From Spirochaetia bacterium (GTDB lineage Bacteria > Spirochaetota > Spirochaetia > Treponematales > Breznakiellaceae), in contig BNVB01000012.1 in the NCBI GenBank assembly GCA_025997795.1, positions 1 to 48,029 on the forward strand: a stretch of DNA of 48,029 nt, read 5' to 3'. This document shows positions 1 through 8,602 of this stretch, piece after piece. Below the pieces are notes generated by a model that ran no database searches, was not told the DNA's origin, and was given only the letters and a program-made list of their open reading frames with translations. A program made the translations under genes and the position numbers. How positions within the stretch are numbered: position 1 is the stretch's first letter; the number at the start of each line of letters is the position of its first letter.

Positions 1-229
1 CCCTAAGAACCTAAAACTTACAGCCGTTGTTTTGGCTGGGCCGCAGGTTCTATCATTTTAAACCCTAAATCTATGGTAAATGAATCATCATAGAGGTCGA
101 GCCGTATCTTTGCCCTTCCTTTTCTTTTATCGACCTTAATGATGATTCATTTACCATAGATTTAGGGTTTAAAATGATAGAACCTGCGGCCCAGCCAAAA
201 CAACGGCTGTAAGTTTTAGGTTCTTAGGG
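1..229. repeat. perfect 91-bp inverted repeat (long hairpin/cruciform)
   Basis: Bases 1-91 are the exact reverse complement of 139-229; I compared all 91 positions and found no mismatch. After two unmatched or wobble positions the pairing continues for another 7 bp (94-100 with 130-136), leaving a pyrimidine-rich loop of about 29 nt. The left arm starts at the window edge, so it may be longer. Each arm has an inner short palindrome (CAGCC..GGCTG near 21-38). No open reading frame of note lies in the arms. The right arm ends 22 nt before the first start codon, so the structure would sit in or just before the 5' leader of the dehydratase gene. It could be a miniature inverted-repeat element, a very strong terminator or insulator, or an assembly fold-back; the sequence alone does not decide. 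Confidence 0.97.
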
Positions 230-251
230 GTACCTTGGACCGGGAGGGGGA

Positions 252-1853
252 ATGAAAAAAACTGATACACGGCTTTATATCATCGGCGCCGGTTTTGCCG
301 GCAGAGCCCTGGCAAGGGAAATAAAAACCAAGACGATCCTTGGTTCGGTGGTTGCCTTTCTGGATGATGATCCGGCAAAAATCGGCTCCAAAATAGAAGG
401 TATCCCTGTATTGGGTCCTATCCGGGATGTGGCCCAGCTCTTACGGATGAAAAACGCCGATGAGGCAATTATTGCCATTCCCGGCGCTTCCCGTGAATAC
501 CTTACGGAACTCTACGGCATTCTTAAAAACGCCGGGTTCCAGCGGATCCGGATCCTTCCCGGTATTTCCCAGATTATTGAGGGGGATGCCCACCTTATCC
601 AGACCCGTTCCATTGATCCACAGGATCTTTTGGGCCGCACCCCGGTGGCAGTAAACCTAAAAGAAAGCCTTACCTACCTCCGGGGCAAGCGGGTACTTGT
701 TACCGGCGCAGGCGGATCCATTGGGAGCGAACTCTGCCGCCAGCTGCTTTCCGGCGGCGCTTCCCGGCTTTACCTTTTTGGCCATGGGGAAAATTCCATC
801 TACCTTATTGACCGGGAACTGCGGCTCCTCCAGCAGGAAGGCGTAGGAGAAAAGGCTACAATTATACCGATTATTGGGGATCTGAAAGACCGGGATTATA
901 TGTATTATATTCTGGGACGGCTTAAGGCAGATGTAATTTTTCATACCGCCGCATACAAACACGTTCCCATGATGGAAGAAAACCCCGTGGCGGCGGTAGA
1001 AAACAATCTCTTTGGTACCAAAAATCTTGTCGATGCCGCCAAGGCCGCAGGAGTAAAACGTTTTGTCCACATCACCACCGATAAGGCGGTGGATCCTGTT
1101 TCGGTCTACGGCGCTTCCAAGTACCTCTGCGAACGGCTTGTATTGGCCGCCGCCACGGAAGAAAACCGCTTTATGGTGGTCCGCTTTGGCAATGTATTGG
1201 GGTCCCGTGGTTCAATAATGCTTCTGTTCCAGAAGCAGATTGAACAGGGAGGACCGGTCACCGTAACCCACCCGGACATGAAACGGTGGTTTATGACCAT
1301 CCCCGAAGCCTGTTCCCTGGTCCTTAAGGCCGGCGGTGTCGGCGAAAACGGCAAACTCTATCTTTTGGACATGGGCGAACCGGTGTTGATCAAAGATTTG
1401 GCGGAACAGATGATCCGCTTTTATGGTTTTGAACCGGGCAGGGACATACAGATTGAATACATCGGCACCCGGCCGGGAGAGCGGCTGGATGAACGGCTCT
1501 GGGCACATGAGGAAGAACCGCTGCCCACCGAATTTAACCGTATCCTCAAGGTAGCGCGCCGGGCCGGGACTGCTCCTCTGGCGGACATGGAAGCGCTAAT
1601 GGAAAAACTTGCCCCCATCGTCCGCCTGGATCCCCGGCGGCCCGATGATTACCGGAACAGCGCCCTGCTCCGCAAACTGTTGGAAGAAGCGGTACCAACC
1701 CTGTTACCTAAAACCCGCGGATACACCGGTACCGCTGTGCAAAAAAAGGCTTCCTCTTTAGAGGACAGCCGGAATTCCAACTTTAGTGGTAACCATGTCG
1801 CCATTCCGGCGCCCGTCCCGGCGCCCGTCTCGGCGGCCGTTCCGGCTTTGTAA
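252..1853 (+). CDS. nucleoside-diphosphate-sugar dehydratase/epimerase, CapD/FlaA1-type
   Basis: A 533-aa SDR enzyme of the polysaccharide-biosynthesis CapD family, acting on a UDP-amino sugar for surface glycan or flagellin-glycan precursors. Residues 5-120 form a first Rossmann-like domain (GAGFAGRAL, then VAFLDDDPAKIG). The catalytic SDR domain starts near residue 145 with GAGGSIGSE, followed by HTAAYKHVPMME, TTDKAVDPVSVYGASK and RFGNVLGSRGS. The Tyr of the YxxxK triad is present; the membrane-bound WbpM branch has Met there. No N-terminal membrane helices are seen, so this is the short soluble form. A strong GGAGGGGG ribosome site precedes the ATG. The tail carries an imperfect 12-nt repeat coding for a Pro-Ala-Val stretch (about 1803-1850), probably unstructured. 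It is followed 12 nt later by an aminotransferase, the usual partner. Exact sugar unknown. Confidence 0.9.
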   Translation: MKKTDTRLYIIGAGFAGRALAREIKTKTILGSVVAFLDDDPAKIGSKIEGIPVLGPIRDVAQLLRMKNADEAIIAIPGASREYLTELYGILKNAGFQRIRILPGISQIIEGDAHLIQTRSIDPQDLLGRTPVAVNLKESLTYLRGKRVLVTGAGGSIGSELCRQLLSGGASRLYLFGHGENSIYLIDRELRLLQQEGVGEKATIIPIIGDLKDRDYMYYILGRLKADVIFHTAAYKHVPMMEENPVAAVENNLFGTKNLVDAAKAAGVKRFVHITTDKAVDPVSVYGASKYLCERLVLAAATEENRFMVVRFGNVLGSRGSIMLLFQKQIEQGGPVTVTHPDMKRWFMTIPEACSLVLKAGGVGENGKLYLLDMGEPVLIKDLAEQMIRFYGFEPGRDIQIEYIGTRPGERLDERLWAHEEEPLPTEFNRILKVARRAGTAPLADMEALMEKLAPIVRLDPRRPDDYRNSALLRKLLEEAVPTLLPKTRGYTGTAVQKKASSLEDSRNSNFSGNHVAIPAPVPAPVSAAVPAL

Positions 1854-1865
1854 ACAGTGTAAGTT

Positions 1866-3140
1866 ATGGAAGATTTTGCCCAGCCAATTCCCTTTGCCCG
1901 GCCCTTTACCGGCAGGGAGGAAGAAGAGGCGGTACTCCGGGTACTCCGTTCCGGCTGGCTTACTACAGGCAAGGAAGCGCTGGCCTTTGAAAAAGAATTC
2001 GCCGCCTTTTTATCAAATAACGATGAATTACCAAATTCCAAAAATGATGCCCCTGGCTGCCTTCCGCCGTTACATTGTCTTGCGGTAAACTCGGCAACTT
2101 CCGGCCTTCATCTGGCGCTGGAAGCCCTGGGAATAGGCCCCGGTGATGCGGTATTCCTCCCCTCCTATACCTTTACCTCCACTGCCGAAGTGGTCCGTTA
2201 TTTGGGGGCAGAGGCGGTATTTGTGGACATTGGCAGGGACAGTTACAACATGGATCCCGCCGCACTGGAAGCGGCGGTGTCCCGCTTGCATTCAGCTGGG
2301 AACGGGGCAAAAAACAGCTTTTCCGGGCTCCGGCCCAGGGCGGTCATTCCTGTTCACATCGGCGGTGTACCCTGCGACATGGAAGCAATCTGCGCCATAG
2401 CCGGGTCTTACGGCCTGGCCGTAGTGGAAGATGCGGCCCACGCATTCCCTGTCCGGGCGGGCAAATCCGGCGGAAACACGGCGGAAGGCCCCTGGGCGGG
2501 AACCATCGGCGATGCGGGGGTTTTTTCGTTTTATGCCACCAAGACCATCACCACCGGAGAAGGGGGTATGGTGCTTACCCGCCGGGAGGATCTTGCCAAA
2601 CGGATTTCGGTAATGCGCAGCCACGGCATAGACCGGACGGTGTGGAACCGCTATACCGATAATAACGCTTCCTGGTACTACGAAGTAATTGCCCCGGGGT
2701 TCAAATACAATCTGCCGGACCTGCTGGCCGCCATAGGACGGGTCCAGCTTGGCCGGGCCATGGAACTTCTTTCCATGCGGGAATCAATCGCCCGCCGTTA
2801 TGATGCGGCCTTCAAAAATCGTGAAGCTTTTATTATTGCTCCGCCGGGAGGCGCCAGGCATCTTTATACCCTCCGGCTCCGGAATCCCGGGTGTCCCCTA
2901 AAGGGGAACCCATCAAAGCGGGACAGTTTTATCGAAAAACTCCGCTCCCGGGGTATAGGGACTTCTGTTCACTTTATCCCCCTCCACCTTATGCCCTATT
3001 ACCGGGAACGGTACGGCCTCAAAGCAGAAGACCTGCGTGAATCCTACCGGCGTTTTACCGAAACGGTTTCCCTTCCCATTTGGCCCGGCATGACCAGCGC
3101 CCAGGTAGACCGGGTTATAGCGGCGGTTTTATCTGTATAA
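1866..3140 (+). CDS. DegT/DnrJ/EryC1 family sugar aminotransferase
   Basis: A 424-aa PLP-dependent aminotransferase that would transfer an amino group to the keto sugar made by the upstream dehydratase. Family marks: SGWLTTGKE at the N-terminus, VNSATSGLHLALEALG, FLPSYTFTSTAEV, VVEDAAHAF (cofactor Asp), and FYATKTITTGEGGM with the Schiff-base Lys. The C-terminal domain has HFIPLHLMPYYRERYG and LPIWPGMT. Two low-complexity insertions, at about residues 50-70 and 143-155, are not typical; the first is AT-richer than its surroundings. A third small insertion at 2890-2915 contains the palindrome CCCCTAAAGGGG. The start is ATG at 1866, without a strong ribosome site, 12 nt after the previous stop, suggesting coupling. 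Related to PglE, ArnB and WecE; the substrate cannot be assigned. Confidence 0.92.
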   Translation: MEDFAQPIPFARPFTGREEEEAVLRVLRSGWLTTGKEALAFEKEFAAFLSNNDELPNSKNDAPGCLPPLHCLAVNSATSGLHLALEALGIGPGDAVFLPSYTFTSTAEVVRYLGAEAVFVDIGRDSYNMDPAALEAAVSRLHSAGNGAKNSFSGLRPRAVIPVHIGGVPCDMEAICAIAGSYGLAVVEDAAHAFPVRAGKSGGNTAEGPWAGTIGDAGVFSFYATKTITTGEGGMVLTRREDLAKRISVMRSHGIDRTVWNRYTDNNASWYYEVIAPGFKYNLPDLLAAIGRVQLGRAMELLSMRESIARRYDAAFKNREAFIIAPPGGARHLYTLRLRNPGCPLKGNPSKRDSFIEKLRSRGIGTSVHFIPLHLMPYYRERYGLKAEDLRESYRRFTETVSLPIWPGMTSAQVDRVIAAVLSV

Positions 3141-3174
3141 ATTTCCTTCATGTTTATGGTAGACTAACAGTACC

Positions 3175-5286
3175 GTGGAAAAACCGCCCTTTGTTGACGA
3201 CATCACTATCAAACATTGTCTTACCGGGATACTGCTCCGTTCCCCGGTTCAGAGGGGAATTCTTAAAGAAATCCAGACCCCCAAACTTCCCTACAATGTA
3301 AGCCTTATTACCGCTTCGGATATTCCGGGGAACAATATACTTGCCAGACCGGCGGACCATATTCCGGTTTTTCCCCAAAAAGAACTTTCCTACTATGGGC
3401 AGCCCGCGGCTATGCTTCTGGGGCCGGACCCGGCGCGGCTCCGGGAACTGGCAGAACAGTGTACGGTGTTGGCAGAACCGGCGGAAAACATTCCGGTGGA
3501 AAAAATTCCGGCGGAAGAACAGGAAAAAATCATCCTTGAACGAAACTACGATGCAGGTTCTGTGGACGAAGCATTTGAAAAGGCCGAAACGGTAGTAGAA
3601 GGAAACTACAGTACCGGTCTTGAGGATCCCTGGCCCAGTGATCCGCTGGGAGCCATCGCCGTACCCGGAGATGGAACCATGACGATTCATACTGCAAGCC
3701 AATGGCCGGGGCATGTTAAAGCTTCGGTCGCCCGCACGCTTACTATCAAGACCGCCGCCGTAGAAGTAGAACTTACCCGGCTGGAAATCCACCTGGACGG
3801 AAAACTCTGGACCCCTTCGCTTATCGCCTGCCAGGCCGCGGCGGGGGCGTGGGTTAAAAACAAAGCGGTAAAACTTGTCCTTAGACGGGACGAGGATTTT
3901 CTTTTTTCTCCCAAAAGTGTTCCTGCAAACATTCATATCCAAACTGCTCTGGGCAAACGGGGACAAATTCTGGGAACCAGGGTAACCATTACTGCAAACT
4001 TTGGCGCGGCGGGGGTCTTTGCCGCCGAAATTCTTGACCGCATTGCCCTGGGGGCCCTGGGGGCCTACAGCCACGGAAGCATCTGCCTTCGGGCCCGGGG
4101 AATTTCCACAGCCCTTCCGCCGGCGGGGCCCTTGGCGGGTTTTGGCCTGGCCCAGGGTTTTTTTGCCGCCGAACAGCATGCATCCCGTATTGCCGGCGTA
4201 CTGGGCGAAGATCCGGCGGAATGGCGCAAAAACTTTTTTCTCCGCAAAGGAAGAAAGCTCCCCATCGGAACGGAAATCCGGGAGGAACCGCCGCCGGAAG
4301 CGCTCCTGGACAGTGTTTCCGCCATGAGCGATTACCGGCGTAAATGGGCATCCAATGATCTTCTGCGTAAAAACCGCCGGGAAAATCCCGCTTTGCAACA
4401 TAACCTGTACGAAGGACTGCGGGGCATTGGTATAGCCCTGGCGTATCAGGGAAGTTCATTCCTCTATGATTGCCGGACGGACACAAAACCGGAGGGTGTG
4501 GAACTTACCCTGGAAAAAGACGGCGCCCTGGAAATAAGAACAACCCTGCCCTGGGGGGATAACCAAATCCACTCCTGGCGGACCCTGGCGGCAAAAATCC
4601 TGGGAGTGGAAACGGTCCGTATCATTTCCAAAAGCGGCGCAAAGGCCGTTCCCGAATCGGGGCCCGCCTGTCTTTCCCGCAGTATAGCGGTGATCACTTC
4701 TCTTGTGGAAAAAGCCTGTACCGCCATACGAAAACAGCGCTTCCGGGATCCGCTGCCCATCACCGTACATCGTTACTATCATCCGGCCAAAGCCCGGGCC
4801 TGGGGGGGCGGCGAAATCTACGACGGAAACGCGCTTTCTCCCCTTAGCTGGGGAAGCGCCGTGGTGGAGGCGGAAATTGACCCGGTAGATTATACTCCCC
4901 GTATCCGGGGAATCTGGATGACCCTGGAGGGAGGTACGATCCTGGCGGAAGAACGGGCCAGAAAAAGTACGACGATTCATGCATTACAGGCACTTTCCTG
5001 GGCCATGGGAGAAAAAGCTGTCTACATGGATGGCAAAGCGGGAGCCCTGAGGGATTATCACCTTCCCCGGATGACCGAAAGCCAGCTGTCCGGCAGTCCC
5101 CCGGTAACCATTGATTTTCTTTGGTCCGAAGGAAGCCCCCGGGGTATCGGCGAACTGCCCTATGCCGCCGTTCCCGCCGCCTATGCCCAGGCGCTGTCCC
5201 AGGCGCTGGATTATCCTTTCCAGTCTTATCCCGTGGACGGTGAAGAAATCTGGAAGGCGGTACAAAACCTTGGAGACAAGGAATGA
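3175..5286 (+). CDS. molybdenum hydroxylase, molybdopterin-binding large subunit (xanthine dehydrogenase family)
   Basis: A 703-aa catalytic subunit of a xanthine dehydrogenase/aldehyde oxidase family enzyme. The N-terminal a/b-hammerhead part begins FVDDITIKHCLTGILLRSPV and includes SYYGQPAAMLLGPDPARLRELAE. The molybdopterin part shows QWPGHVKASVARTL, a variant of the R-x-E/D-E segment (LRRDEDFLFSPKSV) and GIGELPYAAVPAAY near residue 660, where the Glu matches the catalytic GxGE. The start is GTG at 3175; the only nearby ATG (3155) stops after three codons. It is slightly shorter than usual (about 750). The stop overlaps the 2Fe-2S gene by 4 nt (ATGA). The family makes purine, nicotinate or CO oxidising enzymes. 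The substrate is unknown, and no maturation genes are adjacent. Confidence 0.85.
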   Translation: MEKPPFVDDITIKHCLTGILLRSPVQRGILKEIQTPKLPYNVSLITASDIPGNNILARPADHIPVFPQKELSYYGQPAAMLLGPDPARLRELAEQCTVLAEPAENIPVEKIPAEEQEKIILERNYDAGSVDEAFEKAETVVEGNYSTGLEDPWPSDPLGAIAVPGDGTMTIHTASQWPGHVKASVARTLTIKTAAVEVELTRLEIHLDGKLWTPSLIACQAAAGAWVKNKAVKLVLRRDEDFLFSPKSVPANIHIQTALGKRGQILGTRVTITANFGAAGVFAAEILDRIALGALGAYSHGSICLRARGISTALPPAGPLAGFGLAQGFFAAEQHASRIAGVLGEDPAEWRKNFFLRKGRKLPIGTEIREEPPPEALLDSVSAMSDYRRKWASNDLLRKNRRENPALQHNLYEGLRGIGIALAYQGSSFLYDCRTDTKPEGVELTLEKDGALEIRTTLPWGDNQIHSWRTLAAKILGVETVRIISKSGAKAVPESGPACLSRSIAVITSLVEKACTAIRKQRFRDPLPITVHRYYHPAKARAWGGGEIYDGNALSPLSWGSAVVEAEIDPVDYTPRIRGIWMTLEGGTILAEERARKSTTIHALQALSWAMGEKAVYMDGKAGALRDYHLPRMTESQLSGSPPVTIDFLWSEGSPRGIGELPYAAVPAAYAQALSQALDYPFQSYPVDGEEIWKAVQNLGDKE

Positions 5287-5768
5287 CCATAAAATTTATT
5301 CTTAACGGCGAAGATGTGGCAATCAATGCAGAGGCAAACCAGCGGCTTATCAGCATACTGCGGGAACACTTTGGCCTTACTTCAGCCAAAACCGGCTGCG
5401 TCAACGGAAACTGCGGAGCCTGCCTGGTGATCTTTAACGGTGCCGTTTCCCCGTCCTGCCTTATCCCCGCTTTCCGCATACAGGGAAGCGAAATTATTAC
5501 CCTGGAAGGTTTTTCCCAAACAGCCGAATACCAGGACATAATACTTGCTTTTGCCCGGACTGCGGTAGAAAGCTGCGGTTACTGTGATGCCGGAAAAATC
5601 CTTAGCGCCGAACTGCTTTTGGAACAGGACCTTCATCCGTCAAAGGATGATTTTATTGCTGCCTTCCGGGGAGTACAGTGCCGCTGTACCAACTCGGAAA
5701 AACTGTACCAGGGCATACTGGCCGCAGGAGAAATACGGCAGCGGAGGATCTATGGCCGCTCTTTATAA
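5283..5768 (+). CDS. molybdenum hydroxylase, [2Fe-2S] small subunit
   Basis: A 161-aa iron-sulfur subunit of the same complex, carrying electrons from the molybdenum centre to FAD. The plant-ferredoxin-type cluster is bound by GCVNGNCGACLV with a later Cys (SPSC) at about residues 38-60; the second cluster by ESCGYCDAG and QCRCTN at about residues 98-138. In the first motif of the second cluster the usual CGFCTPG appears as CGYCDAG, a mild change. The ATG overlaps the large-subunit stop (ATGA), and the 3' end overlaps the FAD-subunit start by 17 nt, so the three genes are translationally coupled. The length is normal for the family. Confidence 0.92.
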   Translation: MTIKFILNGEDVAINAEANQRLISILREHFGLTSAKTGCVNGNCGACLVIFNGAVSPSCLIPAFRIQGSEIITLEGFSQTAEYQDIILAFARTAVESCGYCDAGKILSAELLLEQDLHPSKDDFIAAFRGVQCRCTNSEKLYQGILAAGEIRQRRIYGRSL

Positions 5769-6663
5769 CCAGGTACTGCGCCCCGCCGCCCTGCCGGAAT
5801 TATTTGCCGCCTGGAACCGCTTCCCCGATGCGGTTCCCTTTGCCGGAGGTACTGCCCTTATCCGCCGCTGCACTGCAACGCCGGACGCGCCGCTGCGTCC
5901 CGGCGCTTCAAGCGGCGGCAGTTACCAGGAATTACCTTCCCTGCCGGCAAATATTCTTTCGCTGGAAAAACTTGATGAACTCAGGCGGATCAGCAGAACC
6001 GAACGGTATCTGGAAATTGGCGCCATGGTGCGGCTTAACGAAATTATCGCCCTGGGAAAATCCGTACCCGAAGGACTTTCCACCGTATTACGGGGTATTG
6101 CGGGGTCCCAGGTACGAAACCTGGCCACCATTGGGGGAAACCTCTGCACCGGCGGAGATGCCGCAGCCCCCATGGCTGCCCTTGATGTGCGTTACGAACT
6201 GCGTACCGCCGCAGGCAGCCGCTGGGTTTCTGCCCTGCGTTTTTCTTCCCTGGCCGAAAGTCTGGGTGAACGGGAACTCCTTTCCCGCATCAGAGTACCG
6301 CTGGAACCGTGGAACTATACGGTGTACCGCAAATTTCTTCCCCGCGATTCGGGGGACGAAGGCGGGGTACTGCTGCTCTTGGCAAAAAATCAGAAGGACC
6401 TGCTTACCAAAATTCAGGTTGTTTTTGCAAAAACCTCGTCAAACGCTTCTTTGGAACAGGACAGATTGGGCGAGATCCTGCTGCGGGACAAAAACAGTGA
6501 AACTTTCCTGGAAGGAAAAGCCCTGCCGCTGGATCGCCGGGATGCTTTTCATTATGGAAAACTTTGGGAAGTATACCTGTCGGGCCTGGAATGGCCGGGC
6601 CCGCTATTACGGACAAAGATCAAAAATGGCATAACAGCGGGGATACTGGGATTGGCCGATTAA
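5752..6663 (+). CDS. molybdenum hydroxylase, FAD-binding medium subunit
   Basis: A 303-aa FAD subunit of the xanthine dehydrogenase type. The first FAD loop is seen as PFAGGTALI near residue 27, and the second as GSQVRNLATIGGNLCTGGDAA near residue 120, both typical. The C-terminal CODH-FAD domain follows (YRKFLPRD). I chose ATG 5752 because GGAGG lies 6 nt upstream and the N-terminus then aligns with the family; the frame is open further upstream to 5584 but that part is the coding strand of the 2Fe-2S gene. There is an unusual 15-20-residue insertion after GGTALIRR. The stop lies 2 nt from the stop of the convergent MATE gene. Confidence 0.88.
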   Translation: MAALYNQVLRPAALPELFAAWNRFPDAVPFAGGTALIRRCTATPDAPLRPGASSGGSYQELPSLPANILSLEKLDELRRISRTERYLEIGAMVRLNEIIALGKSVPEGLSTVLRGIAGSQVRNLATIGGNLCTGGDAAAPMAALDVRYELRTAAGSRWVSALRFSSLAESLGERELLSRIRVPLEPWNYTVYRKFLPRDSGDEGGVLLLLAKNQKDLLTKIQVVFAKTSSNASLEQDRLGEILLRDKNSETFLEGKALPLDRRDAFHYGKLWEVYLSGLEWPGPLLRTKIKNGITAGILGLAD

Positions 6664-6665
6664 TT

Positions 6666-8024
6666 TTACTCAATCACATTATTCAGCCAGCGGCCGGACT
6701 TAAGCCGCCAGAGACCACAGAACATTTTTAGCACATCTTCGCTGCAAAGACACAGGTAGATGATCCACACCGGGGCATGGAAAAAGAAAGCCATGGCCGC
6801 TCCCAGGGGCAGAGAAAACCCCCACATAAAGATCATTTCAAAAAGAACGCAGAAGATCGTATCTCCCCCGGCCCGGCAGACACCAACAATAAGGGTCATG
6901 TTAAAGGCCCGGAAGGGATACGAACAACAAAGAATAATGAACATGATCGATGTAAAACCCAATACCGCTTCATTGACATTGAACACCAGCGGAAGGAGCA
7001 GCGAAAGGGGATACAGAAAAAGCGCCGCCGCCGCCGAAAGCAGGGGAGCAAAGATCGTAATGCGCCGGGCATAGTCCCTGGCGGCAGTTTCATCGCCCTC
7101 CCCTATCTTTTTGCCAATAAGCACCGCCACGCCGTTCCCCAGACCAATAAACACCACCCAGGTAAGCTGGGAAAAAGTGTTGGTAATGTTAAGGGCAGCA
7201 ATGGCATCGGTTCCGGTCCGGGCAAAGATAATATTTTGTACGGTAATCCCCAGGGCCCAGATAAATTCGTTTAAGATTACCGGGCCGGTGATAAGTAAAA
7301 AACGGCTTACAAAGGCCCGGTTAAAACTGGTAAACTCCGCAAAACTTCCGGCAATCTCATACTTCTTTTTATAACTAATCACCAGCAGCAAAACAAGCTC
7401 GGTAAAGCGGGCAATCACCGTTGCCAGGGCCGCTCCGCGTACCCCCATGGCGGGAACCGGCCCCGCCCCAAAGATAAACACCCAGTTAAGAACCACGTTG
7501 ACGAAAAGGGCTATGAGGGTAGTTACCATGGCAAGCCTGACCCGTTCAACAGAACGGAGGGTAAGGGTAAAAACAAAACTAATTCCAAAGGGAATAAACG
7601 AAGGGCAGAGGGTTTTTAAGTATTGGACCCCCGCTTCAATTACCGCCTTATCCCTGGAATAAATACCCAGGATCTTTTCCGGTACGGCGATTACCGCTGC
7701 GGTAAAAACGAGGGCCACGCTTATATCCAAAATCAGGCAAAGGCCGGTATTCTTCCGTATTCCCTGGATATTCCGCTTACCCCAAAACTGGGCAGTAAAA
7801 ATTGCCCCGCCCGAACAAATGCCAAAAAGAACCATGGTAAAAAGGAAAAACACATTATTTGCCAGACCCACGGCGGCAATCTCCGTGGTACCCAGCCGGC
7901 CTATCATCACCGTATCAACCATGTTTACAAAGGAATTGATTAGGTTTTGCAGCATAATAGGGACCGAAAGAGTAAAGAGGGTTTTATAAAAAGCACGGTC
8001 GCCAAAAAGGGAAAAAGATTTCAT
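6666..8024 (-). CDS. MATE family efflux transporter
   Basis: A 452-aa inner-membrane multidrug/sodium antiporter of the MATE (MatE/NorM/DinF-like) superfamily. Two similar halves, each beginning with a conserved helix: TLSVPIMLQNLINSFVNMVDTVMIGRLG near residue 20, and LITGPVILNEFIWALGITVQNIIFARTG near residue 245, followed by GLGNGVAVLIGKKIGEGD. About twelve hydrophobic segments are evident. It stands alone on the minus strand, convergent with the molybdenum hydroxylase operon and upstream of rnpB on the other strand. No regulator is next to it, so its substrate cannot be guessed from context. Confidence 0.92.
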   Translation of the reverse strand: MKSFSLFGDRAFYKTLFTLSVPIMLQNLINSFVNMVDTVMIGRLGTTEIAAVGLANNVFFLFTMVLFGICSGGAIFTAQFWGKRNIQGIRKNTGLCLILDISVALVFTAAVIAVPEKILGIYSRDKAVIEAGVQYLKTLCPSFIPFGISFVFTLTLRSVERVRLAMVTTLIALFVNVVLNWVFIFGAGPVPAMGVRGAALATVIARFTELVLLLVISYKKKYEIAGSFAEFTSFNRAFVSRFLLITGPVILNEFIWALGITVQNIIFARTGTDAIAALNITNTFSQLTWVVFIGLGNGVAVLIGKKIGEGDETAARDYARRITIFAPLLSAAAALFLYPLSLLLPLVFNVNEAVLGFTSIMFIILCCSYPFRAFNMTLIVGVCRAGGDTIFCVLFEMIFMWGFSLPLGAAMAFFFHAPVWIIYLCLCSEDVLKMFCGLWRLKSGRWLNNVIE

Positions 8025-8084
8025 CCAAAATAAACGTAAGCTTTTTATCCCGTTAATACAATACAGGGGCTTTTATATTTGACA

Positions 8085-8113
8085 TTGACGTTATTCCCAC
8101 ACTCGTATATCAT
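8085..8113 (+). promoter_or_regulatory. sigma-70 promoter of rnpB
   Basis: TTGACG (8085-8090), a 17-bp spacer and TATCAT (8108-8113) give a good housekeeping promoter. Initiation 7-8 bases downstream falls at 8120-8121, exactly where the P1 helix of RNase P RNA begins. An overlapping TTGACA is at 8079-8084 but has no matching -10. Confidence 0.7.
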
Positions 8114-8120
8114 TGGAAAT

Positions 8121-8595
8121 GATGAACCAGGCAGCCGCTGTAGTACTAAACTCACTTTTGTTCGTTTAGTACTATTGAGGAAAGTCCGGACTCCGCAGGG
8201 CACGATGCCGGGTAACGCCCGGACAAAAGGTTTAATACGTTCCGTAAGGGGCAAAAAACCTTTTGATAGAAAGCGCAACAGAAAGTATACCCCTCTCTTA
8301 CCAATGGTAAGAGAGGAAGGGTGAAAAGGCGGGGTAAGAGCCCACCTCGGCGGCGGCAACGCCGCTGGAACGGCAAACCTCATCGGGAGCAAAGTCAAAC
8401 AGCGTGTTTTTCAAAAGCTCTGGCTTTTGAAACGGCTTAACAGGGCCTTAGTCCTTTAAGCGCACCGGCCGCCCGCCGGTCAAGCGCGGGTAGACTGCAT
8501 GGAGAGGGCCGGTAACGGCCGTCCCAGACAGATGGCTGCATCGTTACAGCACAAAACTGTGCCGTAACGTTACAGAATCCGGCTTATGGTTCATC
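8121..8595 (+). ncRNA. rnpB: RNase P RNA, bacterial type A
   Basis: The catalytic RNA that matures tRNA 5' ends. Universal segments are present in order: GAGGAAAGTCCGGACTCC (from 8176), GGGTAACGCCCGG, GCGCAACAGAAAG, AAAAGGCGGGGTAAGAGCCC, AAACCTCATCGGGAGCAA and near the 3' end ACAGAATCCGGCTTA. The ends pair to form P1: GATGAACCA (8121-8129) with TGGTTCATC (8587-8595). Lineage-specific hairpins are a P3 arm with an 11-bp stem (8141-8151 with 8164-8174), a perfect 11-bp arm at 8292-8316 and a long P19-like arm near 8540-8570. At about 475 nt it is longer than most (350-410), the excess lying in these arms. Confidence 0.95.
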
Positions 8596-8602
8596 GTTTT
8601 TT
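8587..8602 (+). terminator. rnpB intrinsic terminator formed by P1 plus a T run
   Basis: The 3' strand of the P1 helix (8587-8595) is followed by G and six T residues (8597-8602). P1 pairing plus this T run would act as a Rho-independent terminator. The T run overlaps the stop codon of the convergent zinc-ribbon gene (8601-8603). Confidence 0.5.

Noticed and set aside
1..229. Considered as a classical insertion sequence
   Set aside because: No transposase gene between or beside the arms; the loop is only about 29-47 nt.
3154..4401. Long open frame on the minus strand opposite the molybdopterin subunit
   Set aside because: It mirrors a GC-rich true gene, has no domain, no ribosome site, and a protein composition (Arg, Gly, Phe, Pro rich) typical of antisense frames.
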